The notes: generated by a model not told the origin, from the letters alone. DNA of 64,000 bases from Orobanche coerulescens (GCA_033398695.1 CM065818.1:81588092-81652091); one strand, 5' to 3'. Numbered from the stretch's first letter, positions 9,417-21,335 are shown. A program made the numbers and translations.

Positions 9417-10669
9417 TGTTGGCCACTAAGTATACAGTAAATAGCTTAGAAAGTTAAGAGTACAATAAGTTGTACGATTTTCAAATGCATAGCGGAAGAC
9501 TAAGTGAGTTGCTGTAAATACATCAACTGGGTGTTCTCCTGTTTGCTTGGTGCGTACAGGGTTTTATAATGTATACTATCAAATCACAATAGAATGAAAA
9601 CAGTATATACTGAAAGTAAATAACACACAGTTTAAAGTAGTTCGAGGTAAAACTCTCTACGTACAATGGTCCTCCACACAGGAGTAACGAGTTTATTAAA
9701 ATCACTACTTACACAACTACGTGACTTTAACTAAACCTATCTCTGTATCATTCACACAGATTGATACAGGGACTGCAGCTTTGGGCAGTTCACACATATT
9801 GGCTTGAGCTCTTTTTCGACTAGCTTCTTCTCACGTAGATCGAAGCTTCGTCTTCAATGTTATTCTTCCCACACAGGTCGATCCTTAGTCCACACAGGGC
9901 TAATGATAATCTCAACAGTATGGTAGAACACTCCTCAAACAGCATCTTTATCACGGTTAAACAATCGATGTATGTTGTGCTGTTTGCGTTGAGGACTTGT
10001 ATATTTCTTTACTTGGATACTGCTATATCCTCACGAAATATACTTCTTTATAATCGCTAGAATGTCAGAGTAATCTGTCAGAGCTTTCGCGATAATAAAT
10101 AACTTGAGCTTTTTCGTATGTTTAAGTCCTATAGCTTGGGGGAATTTATAACCTTGGAAATATATCCATTATAAATGAAGTCGTTGCTGGTTGGTGAGAT
10201 GTTGACGTCTGTCTCTTGATTGGCGGCTGCTGAATGTTTGAATTAAAGCAGATCGCATTTAATGATTCAGACATCCTTTATGTCTTTGCATTAAATGCTC
10301 TTCAGAGCGTTCAGACTTGTCTCTCTCCAGTGTATTAAATGCCGTCCTATAAGCAATAAATGCTGCTTTAACCGTGATTACTTTATGAATAAACAATGTT
10401 TATCTCACAACGGTTTAAATTCTTTTCCCGTTGGATGTGTTATACTTTTCCTAAGTAAAACACCTTCATCCTGTATGATGTATCCAACATATTACATATC
10501 TTTGCTGTATGACGAAGACTCTATAGGATGGACTGTCGAAGAATTCGTTGCTGTATGTCGGGGCTATATGCCTAGTTCAAACAGCTTCCTTACTTGACAA
10601 TATTCTAACTTCTTTGAGACTACTTGTTGTATGTTGGCAATTATCAAAATAGGAATATTTATCCCAACA
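9417..10669 (-). mobile_element. 3' LTR of the SIRE-type element
   Basis: It runs 1253 bases. On the minus strand it starts TGTTGGGATAAATATTCC and ends ..CTTAGTGGCCAACA. A minus-strand TATA-like TATAAATTC lies at about 10142-10150. The region 9417-9830 aligns by eye with 38996-39394. A polypurine tract abuts its inner end. Confidence 0.82.
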
Positions 10670-10686
10670 ATTCCCCACTTTTTAAT
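10670..10686 (-). promoter_or_regulatory. Polypurine tract of the SIRE-type element
   Basis: Minus-strand TAAAAAGTGGGGAATTG abuts the LTR start and would prime plus-strand DNA synthesis. A near match, GTGGGGAAA, occurs at 23650-23661. Confidence 0.65.
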
Positions 10687-11232
10687 AATGCCAAAACTCT
10701 CTTTCTAGATGACTTCGTTTGGATCTAGAGAGGCTATCTTCGAGTCCTCTGTCCGATTGATTCGATCTTCAATATTTAGTATAGAATATGAACTGCTCGC
10801 AGGCAAGTTAACAGGAATGAAAAATCCTACATGATTGTGTATTACAACTGAACTTATGATTGGCGCGTAGGCACAATCTTACAGTGTGGTCTAGGTTGAA
10901 TACATCTCAACCTATGAACTATTCGTAGACAAGTTCTTACAGCTTTAAGGCTTTAACAAGTTTTATATTTGTTCAAATATTGTAACAGCTTCGTAAACAA
11001 ACAGTAAAACAGTAAGCTTAGATTACGAGCTGTAATCTTTCAAGAGAAATAAATTTTATTGATAATCAGGAAGGATTACAATGCTTGAAAGAATTTCAAA
11101 TATACACACAGCGATGTAAGCTTATAGAAGAAAACAAAGTACAGCGAAAAATGCAGATAGGCTAACTCCCGTACTGAGAATGTCTCCACGGCCTTCTGTC
11201 AGGATCATTTTTGGTTCCTTTCCACCAATTTA
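10687..11232 (-). other. Non-coding tail between env-like ORF and PPT
   Basis: There is no convincing ORF here. It is AT-rich and lies between the stop of the env-like ORF (11233) and the polypurine tract. Confidence 0.5.
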
Positions 11233-14200
11233 CTAGGGAGTCACTGCCTCAATCCTGACAAATGCTTCTTCCTTCTGGGGATGCTCATATGCAAGTATCC
11301 AGTCCTCAGGGTGTGTGATCCAATCACCTTTTTGATTCATTGACTTCATCAGCATTTGCAGAGGGAGCTTTCCTTCTACTAACAGCCTCGAGAACTCATT
11401 CGCGGCATCCTGCAGCATTTTGAATTTGTTGGACAGGGAAGATTCCCATATGAGCCTACAGAAGTATCTCATCAGTTGGTTTTTCTTCCAGTTCTTCAGA
11501 TCACCGGCTGAAGGCTGTCGATCAGTGGGTAGCAATATCTCAGACGGCTTTCGCACAATGTTTTTCCAGGGGATTTTGGGATCTTGGAACTCCAGTCGAG
11601 ATCCAGATACCCTGTATTCTCTTATAGGTGCGGCCTGACGGCCTATCACAACAACAACACTTTTTTCGAGCACTGCATCGATCTCCTTTTCTCTCTCTAA
11701 TCTCCATCTTCGACTAGCCTCTGGCTTCTTCCCCGTTTTTGGCATCATCAATATCTGATACCTTGGTATGAATCTCCTATAGGAGTTTAATAGCTGCATC
11801 CTATTTGGTCTCCAGATTATTAATTTTATCAACAGAGTACCGAGCACCAGAGACATGTTGTCTATCTTTTGATCGTGGTATTTCAGTCTGGTTCCGCTCT
11901 CTTTAAGGGCAGCAACTGTCTTAGCCTCAGCAATCCTGAGATTTTCTTGTTCTTGCCGAAGGATTCTCTCCTGATGCTGCTTGAGATGATTGAGCGCTTG
12001 CCACAATGTGTTAGGCATTAGGCGGAACACGTCCTCAACGTTAGTGATTGCAGACTCCAGATCGGAGAACTCATCCTGGGCAGTTTCTCTCACCCAATCG
12101 AGTTCTTTCCCAAAGTCATACAGTACTTTCACGGCATCTTGTAGGAATAATGTCAATCGACCGATGGCATAGAGTTTCTCGATGCGGGCTTCGGTGCATG
12201 GGGATCCAGAGTGTGTGATCTTGGAATCTTCAGGCTCATTGAGTTGACAGAGAACCACATGATGACAGGGTTGTCAGGGTCTGTCATCAGGTAAGAAACC
12301 ATCATCGGAATCTGATTTAGAGTGAGCATAGACTGGAGATGCAAGAGCATCTTGACCTGGCTCTTCGGCAGCAGGTGCTTCGGGAGTGAGAGCTTCAGAG
12401 GCAGGTGCTTCGAAATATTATACAGCATAATCAGTCTCGGGAACAGGAGGGACTGATTCCTTTTATTCTGCTTGTTTTTCTGTAGTCGGGATTACAGGAG
12501 GGACTAAATCCTCCTGCCGACTCTCAGCTTTTGTCTGATCCGGAAGAGGGAATGATTCCTCTTGGAGGATGGTGTATGCGACGTCTTCTTCTTGCAGGAC
12601 AGGCTGGGCTTCCTGTTCAGGTGCTGCTTGCTCTTCAGCGGTAACATGAGGATTGATTCCTCCTGCTGTTGATCATTGGAAGCTTCCTGTTGTGGGGGAG
12701 GGGACCGATATCTGTTAGATGTCCCCTGGTCCTGTTGGCTTTGGTGATTGGCCATCTCTCATTCCCTGGCCTCTTCATGGCTTATCCGCGGACCTGCCTG
12801 TAGGGCATCATCATCAGCATCCGAGTCAGGGTCAGAGTGGTGGTTTGGTGAGGGAGCTTTGTCATCGGACTATGATTTCCCTTTCAGTTTATCCTTTTCT
12901 TTTGCCTTGTAATAGTCAGAAATGAGCTCATGGCAAAAGTGATCCTCCAAATGGATCAAGACTTCAACATTGTGGGTGTCCGTGACCTCCAAAATAAATA
13001 GTTCCTCTTCCTTCCAGTCAGCCCAGTTGTACAGGGTGTCGTATGGGGCGACCCTTTAAATAATTAATACACTTGCTCTATTTGTACTTGAATGAGAGTA
13101 TTATTTATTATCTCTGATGGGGATGGACTGCGTACAGTAGTTGAGTTTACTGTTCAGATGAGATCCTCAATAGGTATGGGAGCCTATTTCAGAGAGGGAT
13201 CCCTAACAGGGGATGGTACCCTGTGGGGAGAGGGATCCTGTATATGTGTTGGTACTCTGTCAGGAGTTGCGGCTTTCGGATCCGAGGGGGCAGCCGATTC
13301 GCCAGAACCCTCCAGCTTGGCAAATAGTTGTTCATCCGTCATAGCCGCCACATGCTCGGGATCTGCTGTCTGTGCAACAACTGTTTATTCCATATGGGTT
13401 GCGCCCTGCGGTATAGGATCAGTGACAGAAACAGGGGAGGCCTCTATAGTAACTGCTGCAGTCGGTGTAGGCACAGTCTTGGAAGACTTTTTGGCCTTCT
13501 TTTTCTTTTTCTCGACATCATGAAATGATCAGTTGTCAGGGACACTTCTCTTCCTTGTCCTTTCCTCGTTCGCGTTCCGCTTAGTGACATACCTTGGGTC
13601 ACTCGAGATAGGAATGGATTTCGGATTCGGCCTTTTAGTAATCATAGGCAATTTGTTGAACGCAGTGGAAGTCATCCCTCCAATGAACTTCCTAGGGCCA
13701 ATATTCTTGGCATGCTCGGATTGTTTGATTCCGTCGTTGGTAAGGATATAGTTCAGAATGAGGCCTAATGATTTCTTAGAAGACTCAGGTTTGGCGGACT
13801 CCTCCTGTATCATTTTCAGCAGAATCTGGCACCAATTAACCTTTTCTCCTGACATGATGGCCACCATAATCTGGAAGCGAAGATTTGTGCACATTTCGAA
13901 TGCTCATGTCCAGTTCTCAACAACCCGTCAACAGAAATGATGTAGATAGACATAGGGTAGGCATAAATTCTTCTGGTTGCATGAAACATGAACATTCTGT
14001 GCATTCTCATCGCCAGTGAACAACCTCTAGTAGGCAGTCAGCAATTTCTCCGACCCGAAGGTCTCCAATTCTTCCATTCTCAGGCCATCCGACGGTAGCC
14101 TGTAAAGCTTTTCAAGCAAAATTCTGTTCACAGAGACTCGAATCCCTATAACATTTGCAGATATTTCAGATACGTCACCTCCTTTTCTCTTAGACGCGTA

Positions 14201-14378
14201 AACAATCGATGCATCCAAGTAGAATTCTTCAACAATCTGTTCATCATACACCCCGGCATGAGACTTGCGAGGCGATACAGCCCTTGCTGTTTCACATGAG
14301 AGACTACCACCTCCATTCCAGTAGAATCTTCACCTTCGAGGTTGATTCTTTCCATAAAAACTGACCTGGCGAAGATAC
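11233..14378 (-). pseudogene. Env-like third ORF of the SIRE-type element, main part, decayed
   Basis: Minus-strand reading continues the protein that starts at 20593. Near its N-terminus come ARSVFMERINLEG, EQIVEEFYLDASIVY and IRVSVNRILLEKLYRLP. These resemble from memory the plant family annotated as putative plant transposon protein (FY.DA..V ... VRG ... I...LGLP). A basic stretch follows (KRNANEERTRKRS, KKKKKAKK near 13500-13560), then a proline/serine/glutamate-rich middle with several stops. Last is a 341-residue open C-terminal part (12258-11233) with a coiled-coil-like segment (LKQHQERILRQEQENLRIAE). No signal peptide or clear membrane span was seen, so env-like describes position rather than proven function. 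Frameshifts lie near 12.2-12.9 and 13.0-13.1 kb. The 5' end is displaced by the LTR at 14379. Confidence 0.6.
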
Positions 14379-15709
14379 TGCTGGGATTCCGTCATTAAAA
14401 ACGAGATACGCAGCGGAAAATAAACCTGTCCAATCGGATAAAACTAAACCCCAAAAACAGATCGATCAAGCATCGTATAAATGAATATAAAATGACGAAG
14501 ATAAAATTTAGAAGTCATACCCTCGTAGACCTTTGATAATATCTTCTTGAAGGAAAAATTCCCGAGCCACCTTTAATCATTTCCGTTCACCAATACGAAC
14601 ACGAATTCGATTCATTATATCTTCTTGATGAATGATCAGACTCCAAAAATGCCAAGTGTCTCTATGTTATCACGCGTCGGATATTAATCAGGAAAATAAA
14701 ATATCAATTCATTCTGAAAGAACACGACTAGGAATTGATACGATATTTTTCTTCTCTTCTCTTCTTCCTTTTCTTTCTCTCAAAGATGAACAAGAAAAAG
14801 AAAATAAATTTTTTCTCTCCTCTCAAATTAACTCACGACTGGAGTGTGTGTGTTTTGCTTAGTCTTCATCAAATGAAAGACTAACATAAATAATATAGCA
14901 ATATGAGATCAAATGATGAGATATGATATCTCATCCATTTGTCCTCATCTTATTACTATACTAACACACCCCACATGAAGAAGAAAACACATGGAAGGTA
15001 AGTGGAAGGTGAGGGGGGCGGCCACATGTTGTCTAGGTGAGAAAACGAGTCGAGCCACTAGGTTTGTGTACCGGATGTTAAGTACACTTTTATTTTATCT
15101 CAAATGTATTAATACTTAATTAATTAATACAATTAATATATATTATCAAATACAAAATTATAATAATTTATTTCCAAGAAATAATTATTTATGAATTAAA
15201 TTAATCACCTGGTAATTAATTTCAATTCACAAGACCGCTTGATTTATCAAATAAATCAAATTAGATATCCAATATCCAATATTAATGAAGAGATAATAAA
15301 AACATATTTTATCCATCAAATATCCTTGTGCACGACTCCATAGGTCCGTCTTAGTCGGTAATGGGAGGAACCAAAGAGTACGAGTAACACTTAGCCAGTC
15401 TAGTGCTCCGTACAGTAACCCAACTAAGAACGAATGAATGGATCATTCCAAAACCATTATGTCGTGAATACCGTATATGTATAAACCCTTCAATCATATA
15501 TCCCAGTCAAGTATTAGGGTCACGGTAAAGTCAAACCCTATTATATCTTGACTCTATGCATTTGTTAATACAAATCCTGTTGGAATATTTTATTCCAAAT
15601 ATTCATTATCGAGTTTTGATGATTAAGTTGTTAAACAAAGAAAACAACAAAGTAGCGAAACAAAAACAACGAAGAAGTCGAAGACGCAAAAAGCTGGACA
15701 GAACATGAT

Positions 15710-16092
15710 TAACGCACGTTGATTTACAAGAATAATGCAAGCTATCAAAGGAGCACAACATATGTAACACAGATAGGTTAACGTACGTAATGAGTTGTTT
15801 CAGAATTCATACAAGATGAATGTTGGGAAAAGTCCGGGTCAAAGTCAAGGAATCAAACGGACAGTTTGACAAAAACATGCAACGGATATATGATTAATGC
15901 ACGCTATGAGGAAGGATTAACGTACTCTAAATAGGAAACTTAATGTACGCAATTGGGAATCCATAACGTACGTAATAGTATGGACATAAGCTACTGGACT
16001 AAAGTTGCAAGCAGTTAACGTACGTAAGTGAGAAGCCTTAACGTACGTAACGAGGTTAACAGACGATATGAAGGAAGGCTAGCGCATGCTAA
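15710..16092. promoter_or_regulatory. Palindromic ACGTACGT-type array in LTR U3
   Basis: About eleven copies of a 10-12 bp motif are present: TAACGTACGTAA (15778, 15972, 16016, 16038), AACGCACGTTGA, ATGCACGCTATG, TAGCGCATGCTA (16080) and relatives. Spacing is irregular, about 20-65 bases. The array ends about 40 bases before the TATA box. The same array recurs in the right LTR at about 18835-19215. Confidence 0.75.
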
Positions 16093-16132
16093 AGAGTCAA
16101 GAGGAGCTAACGGATAATTGGAGGAAAATGGC

Positions 16133-16140
16133 TATAAATA
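16133..16140 (+). promoter_or_regulatory. TATA box, left LTR of element 1
   Basis: TATAAATA is followed immediately by the inverted repeat ATACCAAA-CCA-TTTGGTAT (16138-16156) near the expected transcription start. The right-LTR counterpart is at 19260-19267. Confidence 0.65.
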
Positions 16141-16679
16141 CCAAACCATTTGGTATCAATTCACACAACAACCTTGAGAAAATCATCTATACTTGTGATA
16201 TCATTGTAACATTCTTGATGTTGTATTTGAGCTTATATTGATAGGTGTTTTAGTGTTATACACGAAAACATACACGAGAGGAAAAAGAAAGGGTAAGATT
16301 GGATTCGGTGTTATTAGGAGCAAGAATCCGGCAATGTTAGAATCACAATATATATCCGAGTGAGGTTTGTCTAGTACCCGTAGAAATCTAGATAGGTTGA
16401 TTTCTTGTCTGATAGAAAAGGAAAATGGTTTAACTTGGACCGACAAAAAGACAAGTGTGTGAACAGTTATCTCGGACTTATAGAAGATGAGATTGTAACG
16501 GTAATCCCTCGAGAGATAGAAGAGAGGTGCAGAGGTTGATCTTTATCCTATAGAAAAAGATAAGAAGAGAGGACGTAGGCACGATTGGCGGAACCTCTAT
16601 AAATCCTGTGTCTATTTATTTTCCACACCTTTAAATACGCTTCCGCACAATAGCGCGTATACCGAATATTGCCACAACA

Positions 16680-16698
16680 ATTGGTATCGAATTGGTAC
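16680..16698 (+). promoter_or_regulatory. Primer-binding site of element 1
   Basis: ATTGGTATCGAATTGG directly follows the LTR. The TGGTATC core is shared with plant elements primed by initiator methionine tRNA, but the rest differs. The homologous place in element 2 reads ATTAGTATCGGAGC. Confidence 0.5.
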
Positions 16699-16736
16699 TC
16701 CTGGAAGCGGCTTAACATTCGAGGAGAGAAGATCCA

Positions 16737-18104
16737 ATGGCATTTCAAATTGCACCGGTCGAAGGTCTTGCTCTAAATCGACCTCCATTCTTTGATGGAT
16801 AGAACTTCACGACTTGGAAGAAGAAGATGTCGATATTCACTCGAGCCTACAACATCGAGCTATGGAAAGTCATATGCCTTGGTCCTAAAATTGCAACCAA
16901 ATCCGACGGTACCCTTAAATCTTTTGAAGAATATGATGATTCCAATTGGAAAAACGACCACTATAATTGCAAAGATACACAATTATTATATTATTCTCTA
17001 AATCCGTAAGAACACAATCAGATATTTTCATATGATAGCGCCAAATAAATATGGAAAATGCTAAAAGTCACACATGAAGGAACGTCTCAAGTGAAGGAGA
17101 CGAAGATCAACATGCTTCTTCACGAATACGAGCTTTTCCAAATGAAAGACGATGAATCCATTACTATCATGCTCGACCGATTTTCGGTTATTACGAATAA
17201 ATTAGCTTGTTATGGAAAACCCATTTTGAGTAGTGAAAAAGTAAAGAAGGTCCTACGATCACTACCTCGGGAATGGGACGACACGGTGATGGCAATTATG
17301 AAATCGAAAAATTTGAATAATCATGATTTTAGTGCCCTCGTTGGTTCACTAATAAATTACGAGATAGTTCTTAAATCTCGAAGCGCAAAGCCGAAACCGA
17401 AGGAACGATCAATAGCTTTAAAAGCTAAGATGTCTCGCAAAGAAGAAATCCCGGTCGATGAAAGTGATGAAGAATCGGCATATTATGCCAAGAATATAAA
17501 TAAGTTTCAAAGCTTATTAAACCGGAGAAAGAAAGATATCAAGACGGGCGAATCTAAGAAATTCGACAACAACTGTCGAATCTGTGGTAAACCAGGCCAC
17601 TTTGCTAAAAATTGCCGGAACGCAAATCCTAAGAAGGAAGTTCTCGTTACTACATAGAGCGATGAAGATGAAGATGATGATTTCAATCAAAATAATCTCG
17701 CTCTCATGGCACTAAGCTCATTCGACGAAAGCGACGTCGAAAGTCAGGTTAGTACATCCTCTCAAGATGAATTATTTGAAGCATTCGAATTATTGCATAC
17801 TGATTTTCAAAATGTTTTATCCGAAATAAAATCCCTCCAAACGAAAAATAAATTATTGAAAACCGAAATTTCCAAAACTTTTGAAAAAGGGAAATTTATC
17901 GAAATCGATCATTCAAAATGCCTTGAGATTAAAAATAATTTAAATAATGATCTTTTGAAAGTTCAAGACGAACTTAAAAGTTTAACAAAGAAATTTTCGT
18001 GTGGAAACGAGAAACTTGAACAAATGCTATTGGTTCAAAAATTTACTTTAAATAAACAGGAGTTAGGATTCGAACCGCATATTAAAACGAATCCTTATAT
18101 TTGA
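16737..18104 (+). pseudogene. Gag (UBN2 type) of gag-only element 1, with stops
   Basis: The start ATG lies 57 bases after the LTR, and the frame opens MAFQIAPVEGLALNRPPFF. The protein follows copia gag order: N-terminal NFTTWKKKMSIFTRAYNIEL, the UBN2 core (DMLLHEYELFQMK-like, RFSVITNKLACYGK, VKKVLRSLPREWDDTVMAIM), a basic linker, and one intact CCHC zinc knuckle CRICGKPGHFAKNC (about 17573-17614). An acidic, coiled-coil-like tail follows. Stops interrupt at 16801, 17007 and about 17040 and before the tail at 17655. A second knuckle-like motif (CDKYLKIGHHISNC) follows at about 18118. The middle 200 residues (17058-17657) are open. No pol follows. Confidence 0.82.
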
Positions 18105-18704
18105 AAATACTTCGATGCGATAAATATTTAAAAATTGGGCATCATATTTCAAATTGTAAAAGCCCACATCGGACGATTAAAATTAAAAGGATTTGGATTC
18201 CTAAAGGAACCACTATTCCAAACATCGTCTACATAAATGAAAACGATCGACTTTCGATTGGATCCCCATAAATTATATTTCAGCAATTGGTATTTTACTC
18301 AGTGGGAGTATTATTTTTAATAGGAAGATATTTTTGTCAGGGGAGCTTACCCTTTATGCATATTTATCATGATGTTATTCTATTTTTACTTATACACTTT
18401 TTGCTGAAAACAAAAGGGAGAGAAATAATAGAATTGAAGAAAAGACGAGAAAAGCGTCATGGAAGAATGGAGAGAAAAATAAAAATATATACGAATGATG
18501 AAAGGAGGAGAAAAGACGACAAAGCTGAAAAATGAAAAGAAGAAGTCGAAAAGGAGAGAAAGAAAAGATGGAAGAAGAAACTAACGAAACGGACAAAGTC
18601 GAAAACTTTGATCTGTAGAATATATATATATATATATATATTTATATTTTGCAGGTTTTATCCCATTTAAGGTGTTGTTTTGTAATCATCAAAAAGGGGG
18701 AGAT
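18105..18704 (+). other. 3' internal non-coding region and PPT of element 1
   Basis: After the second knuckle-like motif there is a purine-rich stretch (18400-18600). A (TA)n microsatellite lies at about 18618-18642. The polypurine tract AAAAAGGGGGAGAT (18691-18704) abuts the right LTR. Confidence 0.7.
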
Positions 18705-19806
18705 TGTTGGAATATTTTATTCCAAATATTTATTATCGAGTTTTGATGATTAACTTGTTAAACAAAGAAAACAACAGAGAAGCAGAACAAAAACAACGAA
18801 GAAGTTGAAGACGCAAAAAGCTGGACAGAACGTGATTAACACACGCTAAGTTACAAGAATAACGCACGCTATCGAAGGAGCATAATGTACGTAACACAGA
18901 CAGGTTAACGTACGTAATGAGTTGTTTCAGAATTCAAACAAGATGAACGTTGGGAAAAGTCCGGGTCAAAGTCAAGGAATTAAATGGACAGTTTGACAAA
19001 AGCATGCAACAGATATATGATTAATGCACGCTACGAGTAATGATTAACGTACGCTAAATAGGAAACTTAACGTAGGCAATCGGAAATCCATAACGTACGT
19101 AATAGTATGGACATAAGCTATTGAACTAAAGTTGCAAGCAGTTAATTTACGTAAGTGAGAAGCCTTAACGTACGTAATGAGGTTAACATACGCTATGCAT
19201 GAATGGTAGCGCACACTAAAGAGTCAAGAAGAGCTAACGGCTAGTTGGAGGAAAATAGCTATAAATACCATACCATTTGGTATCAATCCACACAACAACC
19301 TTGAGCAAATCATCTATACTTGTGATATCAATGTAAACATTCTTGTTGTTGTATTTGAACTTATATAAATAAGTGTTTGAGTGTTATACACGAAAATATA
19401 CACGAGAGAAAAAAGAAAGGATAAGATTGGATTCGGTGTTATTAGGATCAAGGATCCGGCATTGTTAGAATACAATCTATATCCGAGTGAGGTTTTTCTA
19501 GTACCCATAGAAAGCTAGATAGGTTGATTCCTTGTCCGAGAGAAAAGGAAAACGGTTTAACTTGGACCGACAAAAAGACAAGTGTGTGAACGGTTATCTC
19601 AGACCGATAGAAGACGAGATTGTAATGGTAATCCGTCGACCGATAGAAGAGAGGTGCAGAGGTTGATCTTTAGCCTATATAAAAAGATAAGAAGAGAGGA
19701 CGTGGGCACGATTGGCCGAACCTCTATAAATCCTGTGTCGATTTATTTTCCGCACCTTTAAATACGCTTCCGCACAATAGCGCGTATACCGAATATTACT
19801 CCAACA
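18705..19806 (+). mobile_element. Right LTR of gag-only copia element 1
   Basis: It is 1102 bases, the same length as the left LTR, with its own palindrome array (about 18835-19215) and TATA box TATAAATA at 19260-19267. Confidence 0.88.
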
Positions 19807-20536
19807 AACCCGAGCTCTCGTATATCAAATACAACTAGCTCTAACTACTTTGGCCAAAGAATTATGATCTCATTTGCCATTAACCGCATAGGACTTTTAC
19901 CTGCTCACTAACAGAAGAATGAATCCTATCTTGATATTCAGTAGAGACTGCTACTTGCCCACTAAGTTGCATTTCGAGATTGACCCCACCAACCGGCGAT
20001 TGGATCGAACTACTCTAATGACTAACTTAATGTCACAAGCACATCTTGTACTCAAACCTCAAGTCAAAGATCCACATATATCTATCACAACCTTTCAATT
20101 TGGTCATTGACAATCTCAGAGTGATATCCATGTGACTGAATCGAGGTGAGTCGTGTTCGAGTATACTAATCCCATTAGCATACCTATAACCTGTGCTCCC
20201 ACTAAACCTTAATGAAGACAGACACTCTACATGTCAAAATACACGTTATACAAGTCTTGTATAAACTTACTGCCCAGTTAAGTTTTATCGACTTGCGAAC
20301 CGGTTAAGCATTCGAGCGCTAAACATTTCGAGTGCCTATGTCCTTATCTCCATAAGAAGTGGAATGTTTGGTCTTCAAATGCAAGGACTATTATTTTATA
20401 TACCAAATCACAATGCCTGTGATATACAATAATATATAAATAATAAATGCCTTTTTTAATATAATATTCATAATAACAATACAATGCTCTTGCTCTCTCA
20501 TCCCCTGAGTGGCATTCGAGGGCATATTATATGCCC

Positions 20537-20593
20537 GTCGATGATTGTATCTTTCTTCTTCATGGATAGGGAGGAAGTCTGAGAAGTAGACAT
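20537..20593 (-). pseudogene. Start of the env-like ORF of the SIRE-type element
   Basis: The minus-strand ATG (20593-20591) begins MSTSQTSSLSMKKKDTIID. It runs into the reverse LTR at 20536 and resumes at 14378 (ARSVFMERINLEG). It is chosen as the true start because a 140-base AT/CT-rich leader and a TATA box precede it and no upstream frame continues from pol. The serine/threonine-rich N-terminus is uninformative. Splitting by a 6.2-kb insertion makes the gene non-functional. Confidence 0.55.
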
Positions 20594-20734
20594 TTTAGCA
20601 GAAAAAGGTTTGAAGAAAATTTAAGAAGATCACAGAGGAATGCAGAAAATACAGAGAAGAATGTAGGTTATTTTGCTTGAGACTTGTTTAAAATTGCAGA
20701 AAGCGTAAAGATTCTAAGGGTGCAAGATACAGTC

Positions 20735-20743
20735 CTTTTATAG
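20735..20743 (-). promoter_or_regulatory. TATA box ahead of the env-like ORF
   Basis: Minus-strand TATAAAAGG lies 142 bases before the ATG, with a T/C-rich leader between. It may be an internal promoter or the relic of a second LTR between pol and the env-like ORF. Confidence 0.5.
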
Positions 20744-21031
20744 GGTGCAGGGAAGATTAGGGTTTCATACAGTGAACGGTCAAATTTAAGGGATGGGAAC
20801 CGTCTTTTAAAATGAATGTACATGATGGATTCAGAGTAACTAGTACGTCTTATCCATTTGTTTTTGAAGTGATAATTGTGTAATACCCGAGATTTCTGTT
20901 ATGTAATTGGAACTTGTGATATTGTAATGATTGTACTTTTGTATGAGTACTATTCTCTGTATTTCTTAATCCGATATCGTCGAGCATATAATTTCGTGTA
21001 TGAGATTTTAAAGGTTGAAATTCTGTGCATG

Positions 21032-21323
21032 TAGCGCACGCTACAGGCTAAGGGTAGCGTACGCTAACATGGTTTTATAGCGCACGCTACCGAGTGTAAT
21101 TAGCGCACGCTATGCGTGGTCAGACTGATTGAGACGTGCGGTAGGTGAGATCTGGCCGGGGGACCCCTGTCGGATCGTGTCGGATGTACCTGGACGGCTT
21201 TCGGGAAAAGCCGGGTCAATGCCTTAGCGCACGCTACAGGTATATGCGTAGCGTACGCTAAGTGCCGAGTACGATTTAGATCGTGAGCCGTTAGCGCACG
21301 CTACGAACAGGTGTAGCGCGCTA
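21032..21323. promoter_or_regulatory. Palindromic TAGCGYACGCTA array next to TATA (solo LTR)
   Basis: Copies of TAGCGYACGCTA lie at 21032, 21055 (perfect palindrome TAGCGTACGCTA), 21078, 21101, 21225, 21249 (perfect) and 21292. A shortened GTAGCGCGCTAA lies at about 21312. The TATA box TATAAATA follows at 21336-21343. Confidence 0.85.
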
Positions 21324-21335
21324 ATAGCCATTTAT

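Larger units (their letters stand above)
15578..16679 (+). mobile_element. Left LTR of gag-only copia element 1
   Basis: It contains a palindrome array (about 15710-16092), a TATA box at 16133-16140 and a downstream leader. Scattered differences from the right LTR suggest it is not recent. Confidence 0.88.
15578..19806 (+). mobile_element. Gag-only (non-autonomous) Ty1/copia element 1
   Basis: The element is 4229 bases, with two LTRs of exactly 1102 bases (15578-16679 and 18705-19806). These begin TGTTGGAATATTTTATTCC and end ACAACA or CCAACA. The flanks AATCC (15573-15577) and AACCC (19807-19811) form a target-site duplication with one mismatch. The internal region of about 2 kb holds a gag gene and a purine-rich tract but no protease, integrase, RT or RNase H. 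This matches the TR-GAG type of non-autonomous element, which needs enzymes from a related element. The target is the reverse copia LTR at 14379-20536, whose homologous sequence continues on both sides. Confidence 0.88.
14379..20536 (-). mobile_element. Reverse-oriented copia-type LTR, itself interrupted
   Basis: Its two parts, 14379-15577 and 19807-20536 (about 1.93 kb joined), align by eye with the reverse complement of the solo LTR at 26365-27923. Shared phrases include the end TGCTGGGATTCCG with ATACGCAGCGGAAA, the middle TTTGGCCAAAG and GCCATTAACCG, and the other end CATCCCCTGAGTGGCATTCG. The outer end is altered: the expected AACA end is replaced by a short palindrome GGGCATATTATATGCCC (20520-20536). 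I could not find a matching target-site duplication. It lies inside the env-like ORF, whose reading resumes on both sides. Confidence 0.65.

Noticed and set aside
13092..13523. A 143-residue plus-strand ORF
   Set aside because: Antisense to the low-complexity middle of the env-like ORF; glycine/serine-rich by mirror composition.
14632..14862. A plus-strand ORF near 14632
   Set aside because: Lies in a reverse copia LTR, with a purine/pyrimidine-rich composition and no similarity to any protein.
14379..20536. Exact target-site duplication for the reverse copia LTR
   Set aside because: Left flank GATAC has no counterpart at the right end, whose last bases are altered; I report the LTR by homology only.
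20711..20760. TATA box at 20735 as the promoter of an ordinary host gene
   Set aside because: The downstream ORF continues to the SIRE-type PPT and LTR in the same orientation, so it belongs to the element rather than a cellular gene.
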